DNA of 64,000 nt from Nonomuraea sp. SYSU D8015. GTDB taxonomy: Bacteria; Actinomycetota; Actinomycetes; Streptosporangiales; Streptosporangiaceae. Below, in pieces: positions 35,182 through 43,408 of this stretch (position 1 is its first letter; each line of letters opens with the position of its first letter). The stretch covers positions 44,643 through 108,642 of the forward strand of contig NZ_VJYI01000032.1 in the NCBI RefSeq assembly GCF_008065375.1, read 5' to 3'. Position numbers and translations under genes: made by a program. The notes under the pieces are model-generated. The model was not told the origin of the DNA, made no database searches, and saw nothing but the letters and a program-made list of their open reading frames with translations.

Positions 35182-36046
35182 TCTGTCGCCGGGACGTGGG
35201 CAAGACATGCAGGGACATCGGGCAGGACAAGATCAGAAAGCAACTTATCTACACGTGATCAAGGCAGCCCGCCTGCGGCGGCCTGCTGAGCGTCGGGCGG
35301 TCGCTGGCCGCGCTGCGGCTCTCCGGCCGGTCGCGGCCAGCGCCGCCACGCCCTAAGTGTCCGCACCAGAGCCACTCTGCCGTATAGAGGCGATATCTAG
35401 AACGAGCCTGCTACATCGGACTCACCTACTACAGTACAGTTACCCGACTATACCCGTACATCCTCGCCAACAAGTAAATCCGCAGGTACACAAGTCCCCG
35501 AACTGTGGAGGAATGCAAATATGGGCAGACCCCTTAGTGAAAGAGCGATTCCCAGTCGAAGGCGAGTCATTCAAGCAGATGGCGATTACTGGCATGTCCT
35601 TGTCGCGGCCGAGACTGAATAGGCACCTCATCCAACTGTTTCACTTGCAATCCGAAAAGATAAAGCCCAGATAAATATTTAGAGAAGGCGGGATAGCGAG
35701 CCCCCCGATTCTGGGAATCATATTTAATCGAAACCCAGAGTGGTGCCTGCGACGCATCAAAGCAGAGATTGCTAAGGCTGATGCCGCAGAACAAAGCGTC
35801 AAGGAGCTGCCGCCATGGCTGAGGCCGTGACGATCGCTGACTTCGGTCCTCGCCGCTGTGGTCGGGGCGATCGGCTGCCGCAGCCCTCCTTCGTCGGGCC
35901 TTGCCATCGAGCACGACAGCTGAGCTATGGGCGGCAGTACAAGTCGCAAAGTCTCTACGCATGGACACTCCGCCGGCGCCAAGTAGTATATACTTCCCGC
36001 CTAGGCGCCCAAAGGTCCTATTTGATCAATCGTTCTAAGGCAACAA
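35182..36046. other. Boundary region between AICE cargo and defence island, no gene supported
   Basis: Frames here are short and lack codon bias. 35260-35355 is extremely GC-rich with dyads (GCGGTCGCTGGCC...GGCCAGCGCC-like pairing). From about 35360 the sequence turns AT-richer, with scattered stops in all frames. The right half may include a degraded insertion-sequence scar (35640-35980) but no firm match. The promoter of the methyltransferase at 36047 should be in the last 100 bases. Confidence 0.5.
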
Positions 36047-37111
36047 ATGACAGATACTGGCATTACGCCCCCCTTGCAAGGAAGGGCGGCGGAAGTATAC
36101 GAAGGCGACGCCTACGATCTCCTAGGCAAGCTTCCGGCCGAATCTGTCGACCTGATCATCACTTCTCCGCCTTACTGGGGACTCCGTACTTATGGTCTCA
36201 AGCACAACGAGGAGATCCTTCGAGAGTGGGAGGCGGAAGGCGGAAGCAAAGAACAGCCGCCTCCATATGATTGGTACCGGCTACACGGTGGCTGTCTAGG
36301 CTTGGAGCCCCTACCCGAGTGGTATGTAAGTAACCTTGTCGAGATTTTTCGCCGCAGCATTCCTGCCCTGAAGCCTAGTGGCAGCATTTGGGTAAACATC
36401 GGGGATACTTACTTCGCTCGCTGGTCAAGCATTCGGTTTGACGGTCGCCAGGGACTTGGCGACAACCCGCGGATGCGCCGGAAGACACCGATGGGAGGAT
36501 TCCGGCAAGAGAAGCAGCTCCTGATGATTCCAGCGCGGTTTGCTATCGCTATGCAGGACGAGCGCTGGATTCTCCGCAACGACGTCATTTGGGAGAAGCC
36601 AAATATCCCACCCCGTCCTGAGAAGGACCGACTACGCCTAGCGCACGAACACTTCTACCACTTTGTGAAGCGCCCAAAGGAAGGCCGGGCAAAGTACTAC
36701 TATGACATGACTGCGGTCGAAGAGGGCGCGCGAGATGTCGTCAAGGTTAATGCTGCCCCGGGGTCCGATGGCCATTCAGCAACATTCCCAGTAAAGTTGA
36801 TTGAGCCGCGCATTCTAAGCTCGTGCCCACCTAACGGCCTTGTGCTAGATCCCTTCTGTGGGACTGGTCGAGCTCTAGCTGTGGCCATCAAGAACGGACG
36901 CCGAGCAATAGGCTTTGAGATTACGTCAAATTTCTCATCGTCCGCTAGGGAAAACGTAAAGAACTGGCGTGCCACTACCGAAATCGTTGATGATGCGGAA
37001 GAGCCTACGCCGCAGGATTCGCTCCAATCGCCGCTATATGATCAATCACCGCTATTTGATGACGAACAAGAACCGCTGCTGCAGGATCCGCCCCAATCCG
37101 ACCTGTTCTAG
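36047..37111 (+). CDS. DNA methyltransferase, beta-class amino-MTase, partner of NotI-like nucleases
   Basis: 354 residues. Motif IV ITSPPYWGLRTYG (about 38-50) comes first and motif I LDPFCGTGRALAVA (about 266-279) near the end, the beta-class order of N4-cytosine/N6-adenine DNA methyltransferases; SPPY favours N4-cytosine. FEITSNFSSSARENV follows motif I as motif X-like. It ends overlapping the convergent NotI-like nuclease by four bases. It presumably protects the host site of that nuclease. The acidic Gln/Pro tail (about 320-354) is degenerate and repeats LYDQSPLFDDEQ. Codon use is less GC-rich than in the core genome. Confidence 0.88.
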   Translation: MTDTGITPPLQGRAAEVYEGDAYDLLGKLPAESVDLIITSPPYWGLRTYGLKHNEEILREWEAEGGSKEQPPPYDWYRLHGGCLGLEPLPEWYVSNLVEIFRRSIPALKPSGSIWVNIGDTYFARWSSIRFDGRQGLGDNPRMRRKTPMGGFRQEKQLLMIPARFAIAMQDERWILRNDVIWEKPNIPPRPEKDRLRLAHEHFYHFVKRPKEGRAKYYYDMTAVEEGARDVVKVNAAPGSDGHSATFPVKLIEPRILSSCPPNGLVLDPFCGTGRALAVAIKNGRRAIGFEITSNFSSSARENVKNWRATTEIVDDAEEPTPQDSLQSPLYDQSPLFDDEQEPLLQDPPQSDLF

Positions 37112-38034
37112 AATAACCCGGACTGAGCAGGATTCACATTAAGCTTGGCCTTGGTTTTTACCCTTTCTATAAAGTCCCTTCGGAGACCTCTGCTCTCCCT
37201 GCTCGTCGTCATTGCGTGGAGATATTCAGGAACTGTGGTTCGGACTACTTCCACTAGGTTCAGTTGCAGGATGCCGTCCGAATCGAGCGATCCATCGTAC
37301 TCGAAACCCGCGAAGGTGATATCCCAGGGATCTTCTTCTTGAGTAACACTGAAGTTGATTCTGGATCTTAACTGTCGAAGGATGCTGTACTGCATAACAA
37401 CATACAGCGGCACCTCGATCTCCTTTAGGTAGACACTTTTTTCCGCTACCTGGGTTCCGAGCCTCTTGTATACATTCCCAGTGTTAACGCCATAGTCCAC
37501 CGTATCCCGGCGGCCCTTGCGCTCAGCTTCAGCCGTAAAATACTCTCGCCAATTGGCGGTATTTCCCTCCTCCCACGCCTTCCAGGCTGGGCCAACGCCC
37601 CCACCTCGGAGATCAATAGTTTGAGCCTCAATTGCTATAAGGCTGGCCCCATTTAAGGCAGAAGGATCATCCCTGAATGCGACATAATCTATATTGCGCT
37701 TAGGGGAAGTCGTTGCGGTCACTTCTGGCACGAGGATAGCTTCGCGACCTTCGAAGTAATCGGCTATCGCCCACTGAATAGGTGGGCCATCAAGACGGTG
37801 ATCGCACACAGCATAGGTGTGCTGATTTCCGTTATCCCATTGCGCTGCATACGTGACCGAACAGTAGCCAAAGCCATACTGGCGCTGCTTTTCGCACGGC
37901 CTGCCGGCGAACGGACACGTCTTCTCATTCCACGTTCTGGCGGCCAACGGAGAATCACTGTCATACGGAAAGCCGTATGCTTCGACGATTGGAAAGACTG
38001 TTCCCCGCCCGTTCCTGCTACCTCTGCTCACCAT
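37108..38034 (-). CDS. NotI-like type II restriction endonuclease, divergent form
   Basis: 308 residues, convergent with the methyltransferase (4-base overlap). Four cysteines C40 (TCPFAG), C47, C58 (GYCSVTY) and C77 (AVCDHR) match the Cys4 metal site typical of NotI. The probable catalytic residues are D116 (NIDYVAF) and E136-x-Q138 in LIAIEAQTIDLRGGG; NotI has the same D...ExQ pattern with QTMDFHG. Overall similarity to NotI is low, so target specificity may differ. Assignment is by motif spacing, not by search. ATG 38034 seems right, because Cys4 starts near residue 40 as in the second copy. Confidence 0.75.
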   Translation of the reverse strand: MVSRGSRNGRGTVFPIVEAYGFPYDSDSPLAARTWNEKTCPFAGRPCEKQRQYGFGYCSVTYAAQWDNGNQHTYAVCDHRLDGPPIQWAIADYFEGREAILVPEVTATTSPKRNIDYVAFRDDPSALNGASLIAIEAQTIDLRGGGVGPAWKAWEEGNTANWREYFTAEAERKGRRDTVDYGVNTGNVYKRLGTQVAEKSVYLKEIEVPLYVVMQYSILRQLRSRINFSVTQEEDPWDITFAGFEYDGSLDSDGILQLNLVEVVRTTVPEYLHAMTTSRESRGLRRDFIERVKTKAKLNVNPAQSGLF

Positions 38035-38352
38035 CCGGACATACTAGCCCGATTCAAGAGCAAGCAGAGCATTCCGCATCAGAATATTGAGCCTTGCACG
38101 CCCCGTCTGGCGGTCTTGCCGGGATCACCTCGCAATATGCGACACTGTGAATACGCTGAGTTAGAGCCAACTGGTCACTATGGACGAAATGCGGCTACAG
38201 CACCCGGAAACCTCAAATTAGATCAAACTGGGCGTAGTCTCGTATACGCATCCCCGCAGTTTGGTAGCTCGGCCACGCCGGCGGAATCCCGCATGGCCCG
38301 CGCACTGCGCGTACGGCCAGAAGCTTGGACCGCTAGGAGACGCGGATGGCCA
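38035..38352. other. Spacer between two leftward nuclease genes
   Basis: No frame of note. Short ORFs are antisense or lack codon bias. It probably holds the promoter of the nuclease starting at 38034 and the end of the second nuclease transcript. Nothing else recognised. Confidence 0.45.
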
Positions 38353-39576
38353 TCAATTCGGCCATGCATCGCCAAGCTCGGGGAGGTCTAGCAGTCCTGG
38401 CAGCTCAGCGGCTTCCTGGGTTCTTCTTCGCCCTCGTGCGGCGGGAGTCGGCGCGAACTCGACGAGGTACTCACCAAGGCGGCTGCGTAGCGTGTCCAGG
38501 ATCCGGTCAGCGCTTCCTCCCTCTTCGAGCGCGGCGGCGGGCGCGACATCGAGAGCGTAATGGGAGAGTGCCGCCGCATCGGTCCCTATTACTTTCACGA
38601 GCTCGATCTCGTTCGGCGTGACGGTGTCGGACTCCACGATCTCGAATACATATATCCACGAAGATGGATGCTCTTGCTCTTCCTGGTCCTGGACAGCGAG
38701 ACGGTACGTGCCGTCTGGCTTCTGGATGAGATCAGGTCTCCCCAAATGACGCTGCCAGCTCTCCCAGACTGCGGCCGGAATCGCGAAGACGCATCCTGCC
38801 GAATGAGGGTGAGCTCCGACCTGAAATTTGAACATCATCTGATAGAAGGTCCGCTTGAACACATTTGCAATATTCGGACCTTCTATCTTGTTGCCTGGCC
38901 ATTCTGGGTTGTCCCGAACAGCTGCTCCAAACTTCTGTTTGTGAAGGCGAAGGGCGTCGCTGAGGTCGCGTACGGCGTGAGAGTAGCTGCCATGGAAATC
39001 CATGGTCTGGATCTCAAAGACCCCATACCGGCCTAGTTGGAAGCCGTCATTATCAGCAGGCAGAACTTCGACCATAGTTGAATCAAACGAGAATTCTGGA
39101 GACCGTTCCGTTGCACTGAGTGAGATTTCTCCGCCCAGCTTGTTCTGGAAATAGACCATGCAGGGACTTCCGCCACGGACAGCATCGCGGAACTGGTTGG
39201 CTCTGGCCGAATCGGCAAGTACGGTAGCCGGCACCAGAGTAATTTGATCACCAGGCTGGTGACCGAAGAGACGACGAGCTGCGTCATCGAGCAGCCCCGG
39301 CTCCAAGACTCTGAAGGGGCAGGCAAGCCAGTCACGCCGTCCGGCCGGGCCGCTGGTGCTGATGGTGCATACACCCTTTGATTGATCGTTCTTGATGCAC
39401 TCATGCGTCTCGCCGGTTGCTGCACTGATGAAGGGACAGCGCCCGTCCTGCTGATCGCTCAGGCTCATTTCGGTGTCGGCGACGACAGGATAGATCCTGT
39501 GGCCGAACCACTCAGCGATGTGATTGCGCGGCGGTTTGACCTCTCTCGTCCGCTTTGATGACCTTGGCTGGCTCAT
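38353..39576 (-). CDS. NotI-like type II restriction endonuclease
   Basis: 407 residues with close recall-level similarity to NotI (recognises GCGGCCGC). The order is IAEWFGHRIYP, a Cys4 set C47 (RCPFIS), C60, C70 (GVCTIST) and C86 (WLACPFR), then KLGGEISLSATERSPEFSFD with D165. FEIQTMDFHGSYSHAV follows with E188-x-Q190, and KIEGPNIANVFKRTFYQM is nearly as in NotI. All known catalytic and iron-binding residues of NotI have counterparts. The C-terminus adds about 30 residues. Its own methyltransferase upstream is only a fragment, with which it overlaps by ATGA. Cleavage at a NotI-type site is inferred. Confidence 0.88.
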   Translation of the reverse strand: MSQPRSSKRTREVKPPRNHIAEWFGHRIYPVVADTEMSLSDQQDGRCPFISAATGETHECIKNDQSKGVCTISTSGPAGRRDWLACPFRVLEPGLLDDAARRLFGHQPGDQITLVPATVLADSARANQFRDAVRGGSPCMVYFQNKLGGEISLSATERSPEFSFDSTMVEVLPADNDGFQLGRYGVFEIQTMDFHGSYSHAVRDLSDALRLHKQKFGAAVRDNPEWPGNKIEGPNIANVFKRTFYQMMFKFQVGAHPHSAGCVFAIPAAVWESWQRHLGRPDLIQKPDGTYRLAVQDQEEQEHPSSWIYVFEIVESDTVTPNEIELVKVIGTDAAALSHYALDVAPAAALEEGGSADRILDTLRSRLGEYLVEFAPTPAARGRRRTQEAAELPGLLDLPELGDAWPN

Positions 39577-39866
39577 GAGATATCACCCTGCTCTGCTTCA
39601 CCGACAGCATCCTCCTGGGTGTTCCCTTCCGCCTTCTGCTCCTGCATCTCGTTGTTGTGGCCACGCTCGTAGGTGGGGAGGCCCTCATACGGTGGTGAGG
39701 TGACGATGAGGTTGACCGACTCGGAGGCTCGGTCAGCTAGGTGGCCGTACGCTTCGACCTCGCGCACCACCCCGGGAGCATCATCGGAGCGAAGGCCAGG
39801 AATCGGCTCCACAGTCATGATGACCAGAGTAGACGTGATCGGGGAGAATCCCACAGGCTGGATCAC
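39573..39866 (-). pseudogene. N-terminal fragment of a DNA methyltransferase
   Basis: 97 residues at most (ATG 39866, or 39818). After EVEAYGHLADRASESVNLIV comes motif IV TSPPYEGLPTYERGHNNEMQ, closely parallel to TSPPYWGLRTYGLKHNEEIL of the intact methyltransferase at 36047. It then passes into an acidic stretch and stops, overlapping the NotI-like gene by ATGA. Motif I and the target-recognition part are missing, so it cannot methylate DNA. It looks like the start of a former M gene fused by deletion to the nuclease gene. Confidence 0.8.
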
Positions 39867-40268
39867 CAGGTAGAAGACAAAGAGGCTCGACGCAGCGCCC
39901 CTTGGTCGACTCAGTCAAGCAGGTCTGGGCGCTGTGGTGGAACTCTACGTGCGGCCACGAGCCGTTTATGGAGCTGCACAGGACCGGGCATGACATCGAT
40001 GGCCGAGGTTGCCTTCGCGACTGGCAGTGTCACCTTCCGAGGCGCAGGAGATAGAGGCCCTTTGGAAGCACTCAAGAGATCCGCACGCAACCGCATCAAG
40101 GGGCACCGGCCCCAAGCGGCGCCCCACCGTATATCTACATGCTGTCGGAGAGCCTCTCCATCCATCCCACACAACTAGAACTTCTCTGGCAACCCCAAAA
40201 CAGGAGCTATCCCGCAGCCGGCGAGAGTACACTACATCGCGACCCTTGGACACCGGAGGGGCAAGATC
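39867..40268. other. Spacer between the truncated methyltransferase and AIPR gene
   Basis: Divergent promoter region with no gene that I can support; frames are short and without bias. GGAGGGGC lies just before the AIPR start at 40269. The middle is mixed in composition and may be the scar of the deletion that removed most of the methyltransferase. Confidence 0.45.
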
Positions 40269-42032
40269 ATGCCATCGACTTCACCCGCGCTGACTACTTA
40301 TAAGTCGCGCACCGACTTGAGTAAGTACGGCGATAATGGCCTTCTTTTATTCGCTCTGCAGATGGGCCTAGCCGTAGAAGATATCGACAGCGTGGCCGCA
40401 CTCGCTCTAACGGATGGAAGCGACGACAAGAAGTGCGACCTCGTCTATGTCGATCTGACCAACGGTCGAGCCATCATCGCTCAAGGATATATCTCGACCA
40501 AGGCCAAAGCATCCGCTCCCGCCAACAAAGCCAGCGATCTCAATACAGCCGCGGCCTGGCTCTTAGGCGCCGATGAAAGGCAACTTCCAGAACGACTGCG
40601 CCCTGCTCGCAACGAACTCCACGAGTCTCTCCGAACCGGACAGGTTCGTAGACTGGAAGTCTGGTACGTACATAACCTTCCAGAGAGCGCGAACGTCCAG
40701 CAGGAGCTGGATAGAGCTGCGGCAACAGCACGAGCGCTTCTAAGAGAGCGCTACCCAGACAATGTTCTGGATGATGTCGTTGCCGTAGAGGTAGGGGTGG
40801 CCACCCTAGATCGATGGTACGCAACTTCCCAGATTCCCATACTGGTTACTGACGAAATCACTGTGCCAGCCAGCGCAGGCTTCTCCGAGACTGGCGACGC
40901 TTGGAACGCATTCTGCACCTCCGTTCCAGCGAGCTGGCTCACAGAGATGTTCGAAAAGTACGGAACCAACCTGTTTAGCGCTAACGTCCGCGACTATCTG
41001 GGCAGCATTAATAGTGATGCCAATATCAACAACAATATAAAGCAGACCGCAGAAATCACTCCTGGCCGCTTCTTTGCATATAATAACGGCCTCACAATTC
41101 TCGTAAACGATCTCGCGCCGCCTGCGTCAACCGACATTTCGTTTATCATTCGCGGCATGTCGATTGTGAACGGCGCGCAAACCACAGGAGCGCTTGCCAG
41201 TAGCAAGGCATCCAGCAAGGCGCTTGGCGAAGCTCGAGTACTAACACGCTTCGTCAAGTGCGCCGACCAACGAGTGATCCGTGAAATTATTCAATACAAC
41301 AACAGTCAAAATAAGATCGAGGCTGCCGATTTCCGGAGCAATGACAAGATTCAGGAACGACTTCGCCAAGAATTTAGCTTGATACCGGACGCAGAGTACC
41401 GGGGCGGCCGACGCGGAAGCGAGAAGGATGTAATTGAGCGACGCCCTAATCTAATACCTACGCAAACAGCGGCCCAAGCTATTGCGGCGTTCCATGGGCA
41501 GCCGAATATCGCATACAACGAAACGCGTCGCATATGGTCGTCCGATGAGGTATATTCTCAGACCTTCCCTGAGTTCATTACGGCTCGACATGTTCTCTTC
41601 TGTTATTCTCTCCTCAAAGCCATAGAAGAGGCTAAGTTTGACCTGACCAAAACGCCCTCCAATCAGCGCACGAAGCTTCAGACCACACAAGTCGATTTTC
41701 TCCGAAAGAGGGGATCCACTTTTCTCGTCGCTACTGCCGTTTCCTCCTGTCTCGAGACCATCCTCGATAGACCTATCGTTGATTCCTGGCGTCTCATGTT
41801 CTCCGCTAATCTGTCCCCTAGGGATGCCGTCGCTAAATGGCAGCCAGTACTGCTTCCTCTGCTCTCCTTCGTGGACCAGCTCGAAGATGCACTTACTGGC
41901 TATCTAAAGAACCATGAGAAGACAGCATCCAGTCTCGCCAGGTTCCAACAGCTCGTACATGCAACTCGTGACGTGGTAGGCGAGGGAGCATTTGCCGAGT
42001 TCAGGAGTGCTATCACGGATAGCTCTATGTAA
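40269..42032 (+). CDS. AIPR-family abortive phage-infection protein
   Basis: 587 residues. The family hallmarks are RFFAYNNGLTILVND (about 266-280) and MSIVNGAQTTGALASSK (about 296-312), followed by RFVKCADQRVIREIIQYNNS and QNKIEAADFRSND, typical of AIPR proteins (Pfam AIPR). Family members are linked to abortive phage resistance and often occur with Z1-domain nucleases, DCM-type methyltransferases, Vsr and GHKL ATPases. Here no Z1 gene is adjacent; the Vsr, methyltransferase and GHKL genes are 11-18 kb away. GGAGGGGCAAGATC precedes ATG 40269. AT-richer codon use than core genes points to transfer. Confidence 0.88.
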   Translation: MPSTSPALTTYKSRTDLSKYGDNGLLLFALQMGLAVEDIDSVAALALTDGSDDKKCDLVYVDLTNGRAIIAQGYISTKAKASAPANKASDLNTAAAWLLGADERQLPERLRPARNELHESLRTGQVRRLEVWYVHNLPESANVQQELDRAAATARALLRERYPDNVLDDVVAVEVGVATLDRWYATSQIPILVTDEITVPASAGFSETGDAWNAFCTSVPASWLTEMFEKYGTNLFSANVRDYLGSINSDANINNNIKQTAEITPGRFFAYNNGLTILVNDLAPPASTDISFIIRGMSIVNGAQTTGALASSKASSKALGEARVLTRFVKCADQRVIREIIQYNNSQNKIEAADFRSNDKIQERLRQEFSLIPDAEYRGGRRGSEKDVIERRPNLIPTQTAAQAIAAFHGQPNIAYNETRRIWSSDEVYSQTFPEFITARHVLFCYSLLKAIEEAKFDLTKTPSNQRTKLQTTQVDFLRKRGSTFLVATAVSSCLETILDRPIVDSWRLMFSANLSPRDAVAKWQPVLLPLLSFVDQLEDALTGYLKNHEKTASSLARFQQLVHATRDVVGEGAFAEFRSAITDSSM

Positions 42033-42339
42033 GGCGGCGCCGGTCTATTTCTTGGCCCGCTCCCACTGGCGGCTGTGCAGTGCTCAGCGCAGAGTGTGCT
42101 GCAACGGAAGCTACAAGGCGAGTCGGCCGCGCCGCTTGCGATGGTCGGGTCTGGCGGCCCTGCGCTCCGGGGTCGGCTTGCCGCCGGATGACGTGATTCC
42201 TCTCGCGATCCGGCCGGGGACATACGGGGGACGATCTTGCATTGCCTACGCCCTACGGAGGCTATTTACCCAGCTCAAGCCGCCCGAAGAGACGTAGAAG
42301 CCCGCACTCTCCTACTGTGGGACCGTAGTCCTTCGTCGG
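42033..42339. other. Spacer after AIPR gene with repeat copy 2
   Basis: No gene supported. GC content jumps back up after 42035. It contains GGGGACATACGGGGGACGAT at 42216, copy 2 of the 24-base repeat of 19682. The flanking sequence does not resemble the 19.7 kb copy beyond the repeat itself. Confidence 0.45.
42216..42239 (+). repeat. 24-base imperfect direct repeat, copy 2
   Basis: GGGGACATACGGGGGACGAT followed by CTTG differs from 19682-19705 only by two T-to-C changes. The copies lie 22.5 kb apart in the same orientation and bracket the WXG100 cluster, AICE, NotI-like genes and AIPR gene. Confidence 0.4.
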
Positions 42340-42990
42340 TCAGGCAAACGTGATCTGAAACACTGTCAGATCACCCCCAGCTGAGACGGCGACTCGCTCG
42401 TTTGCCGTGGCGGCTACTGCCCACACCGTGCTGGCATGGCTAGCTAGTTCTAGGCCGGGGTCATCGGGCCTAGTTAGATCCCATAGCCGTACTGTACCGT
42501 CGTCTCCGCCGGAGACCACATGGCCGCTGGGAGTGACCGCCACCGCACGCACACGCCCATCATGACGGCCAATTTCTCGACCAAGGTCATCGAGGCTAGT
42601 CGGGTCCCACAGCCGAACAGCACCATCACCTCCGCCGGAAACCACATGACCACTGGAAGTAACCGCCACCGCCCATACCGTCACGCGGCTGTGCGGCCCT
42701 GCATGGTGGCCAATTTCTCGACCAAGCCCATCGAGGCTAGTCGGGTCCCACAGCCGAACAGCACCATCACCTCCGCCAGAAACCACATGACCGCTGGGAG
42801 TGACCGCCACCGCACGCACACGCCCATCATGACGGCCAATTTCTCGACCAAGGTCATCGGGGTTAGTCGGGTCCCACAGCCGAACTGCACCGTCCCCTGT
42901 ACCGGAGACCACCCGGCCGCAGGGGGTGAGTGCCACCGCCCGCATCTGCCCACCAGTACGACGTATCGGTTTCCGAAGAGCCTCGGACAT
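42340..42990 (-). CDS. WD40-repeat protein, 5'-truncated by IS insertion
   Basis: 216 residues made of five WD repeats of about 41 residues (core VRAVAVTPSGHVVSGGGDG then AVRLWDPT); repeats 2-4 are nearly identical also at DNA level, so they are recently amplified. A beta propeller normally needs six or seven blades, so the protein is probably the C-terminal end of a larger one. Its 5' side stops exactly at the end of an IS3-family element. The start ATG uses the terminal base of the IS as A, and a GGGGAGG site lies inside the IS. Large WD40 proteins with nuclease, kinase or STAND parts are frequent in conflict loci, but the partner domain is gone. Confidence 0.7.
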   Translation of the reverse strand: MSEALRKPIRRTGGQMRAVALTPCGRVVSGTGDGAVRLWDPTNPDDLGREIGRHDGRVRAVAVTPSGHVVSGGGDGAVRLWDPTSLDGLGREIGHHAGPHSRVTVWAVAVTSSGHVVSGGGDGAVRLWDPTSLDDLGREIGRHDGRVRAVAVTPSGHVVSGGDDGTVRLWDLTRPDDPGLELASHASTVWAVAATANERVAVSAGGDLTVFQITFA

Positions 42991-43035
42991 GGGCCTCCCC
43001 TCGTAGCGTGGAGATCGAACCGAGAGAGGTTTGGT

Positions 43036-43408
43036 CGTGGCAGGTACCACGAGGCGTCGTTTTGATCCGGAGTTCCGGGCTGGGGCGGTGCGTATCGTCA
43101 AGGAGACCGGCAAGCCCGTCGCGCACATCGCGCGGGATCTGGGTATCAACGAGTACACGCTGTACAACTGGGTGCAGATGGACCGGCACGCAACAGGGCA
43201 GGCCGGGCGTGACGGCATCGGAGGCGGCAAGCTGAAGGAGTCCGAGCAGGAGGAACTGGCGCGACTGCGGCGGGAGAAGGCCGAGCTGGTCAAGCAGCAC
43301 GCCAAGGAGAAGGCCGCCTGGGAGAAGGAGCGTGCCGAGCTGGAGGACGAGCGTGATGTCCTCAAACGATCCGTGGTCCTATGGGTCAAGGACTCGCTGA
43401 ACCGATAA
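43036..43408 (+). CDS. IS3-family transposase OrfA
   Basis: About 124 residues, GTG 43036 (TTG 43031 also possible). The HTH (RRFDPEFRAGAVRIVKETGK, HIARDLGINEYTLYNW) is followed by a leucine zipper (about 75-110, rich in Glu/Lys heptads). Ends at 43408, overlapping orfB by 28 bases, allowing the usual programmed -1 frameshift to make OrfAB. Confidence 0.9.

Noticed and set aside
35640..35982. Possible IS5-type transposase remnant
   Set aside because: Faint resemblance in one minus-strand frame only; no motif, no inverted repeats, so not listed as a gene.
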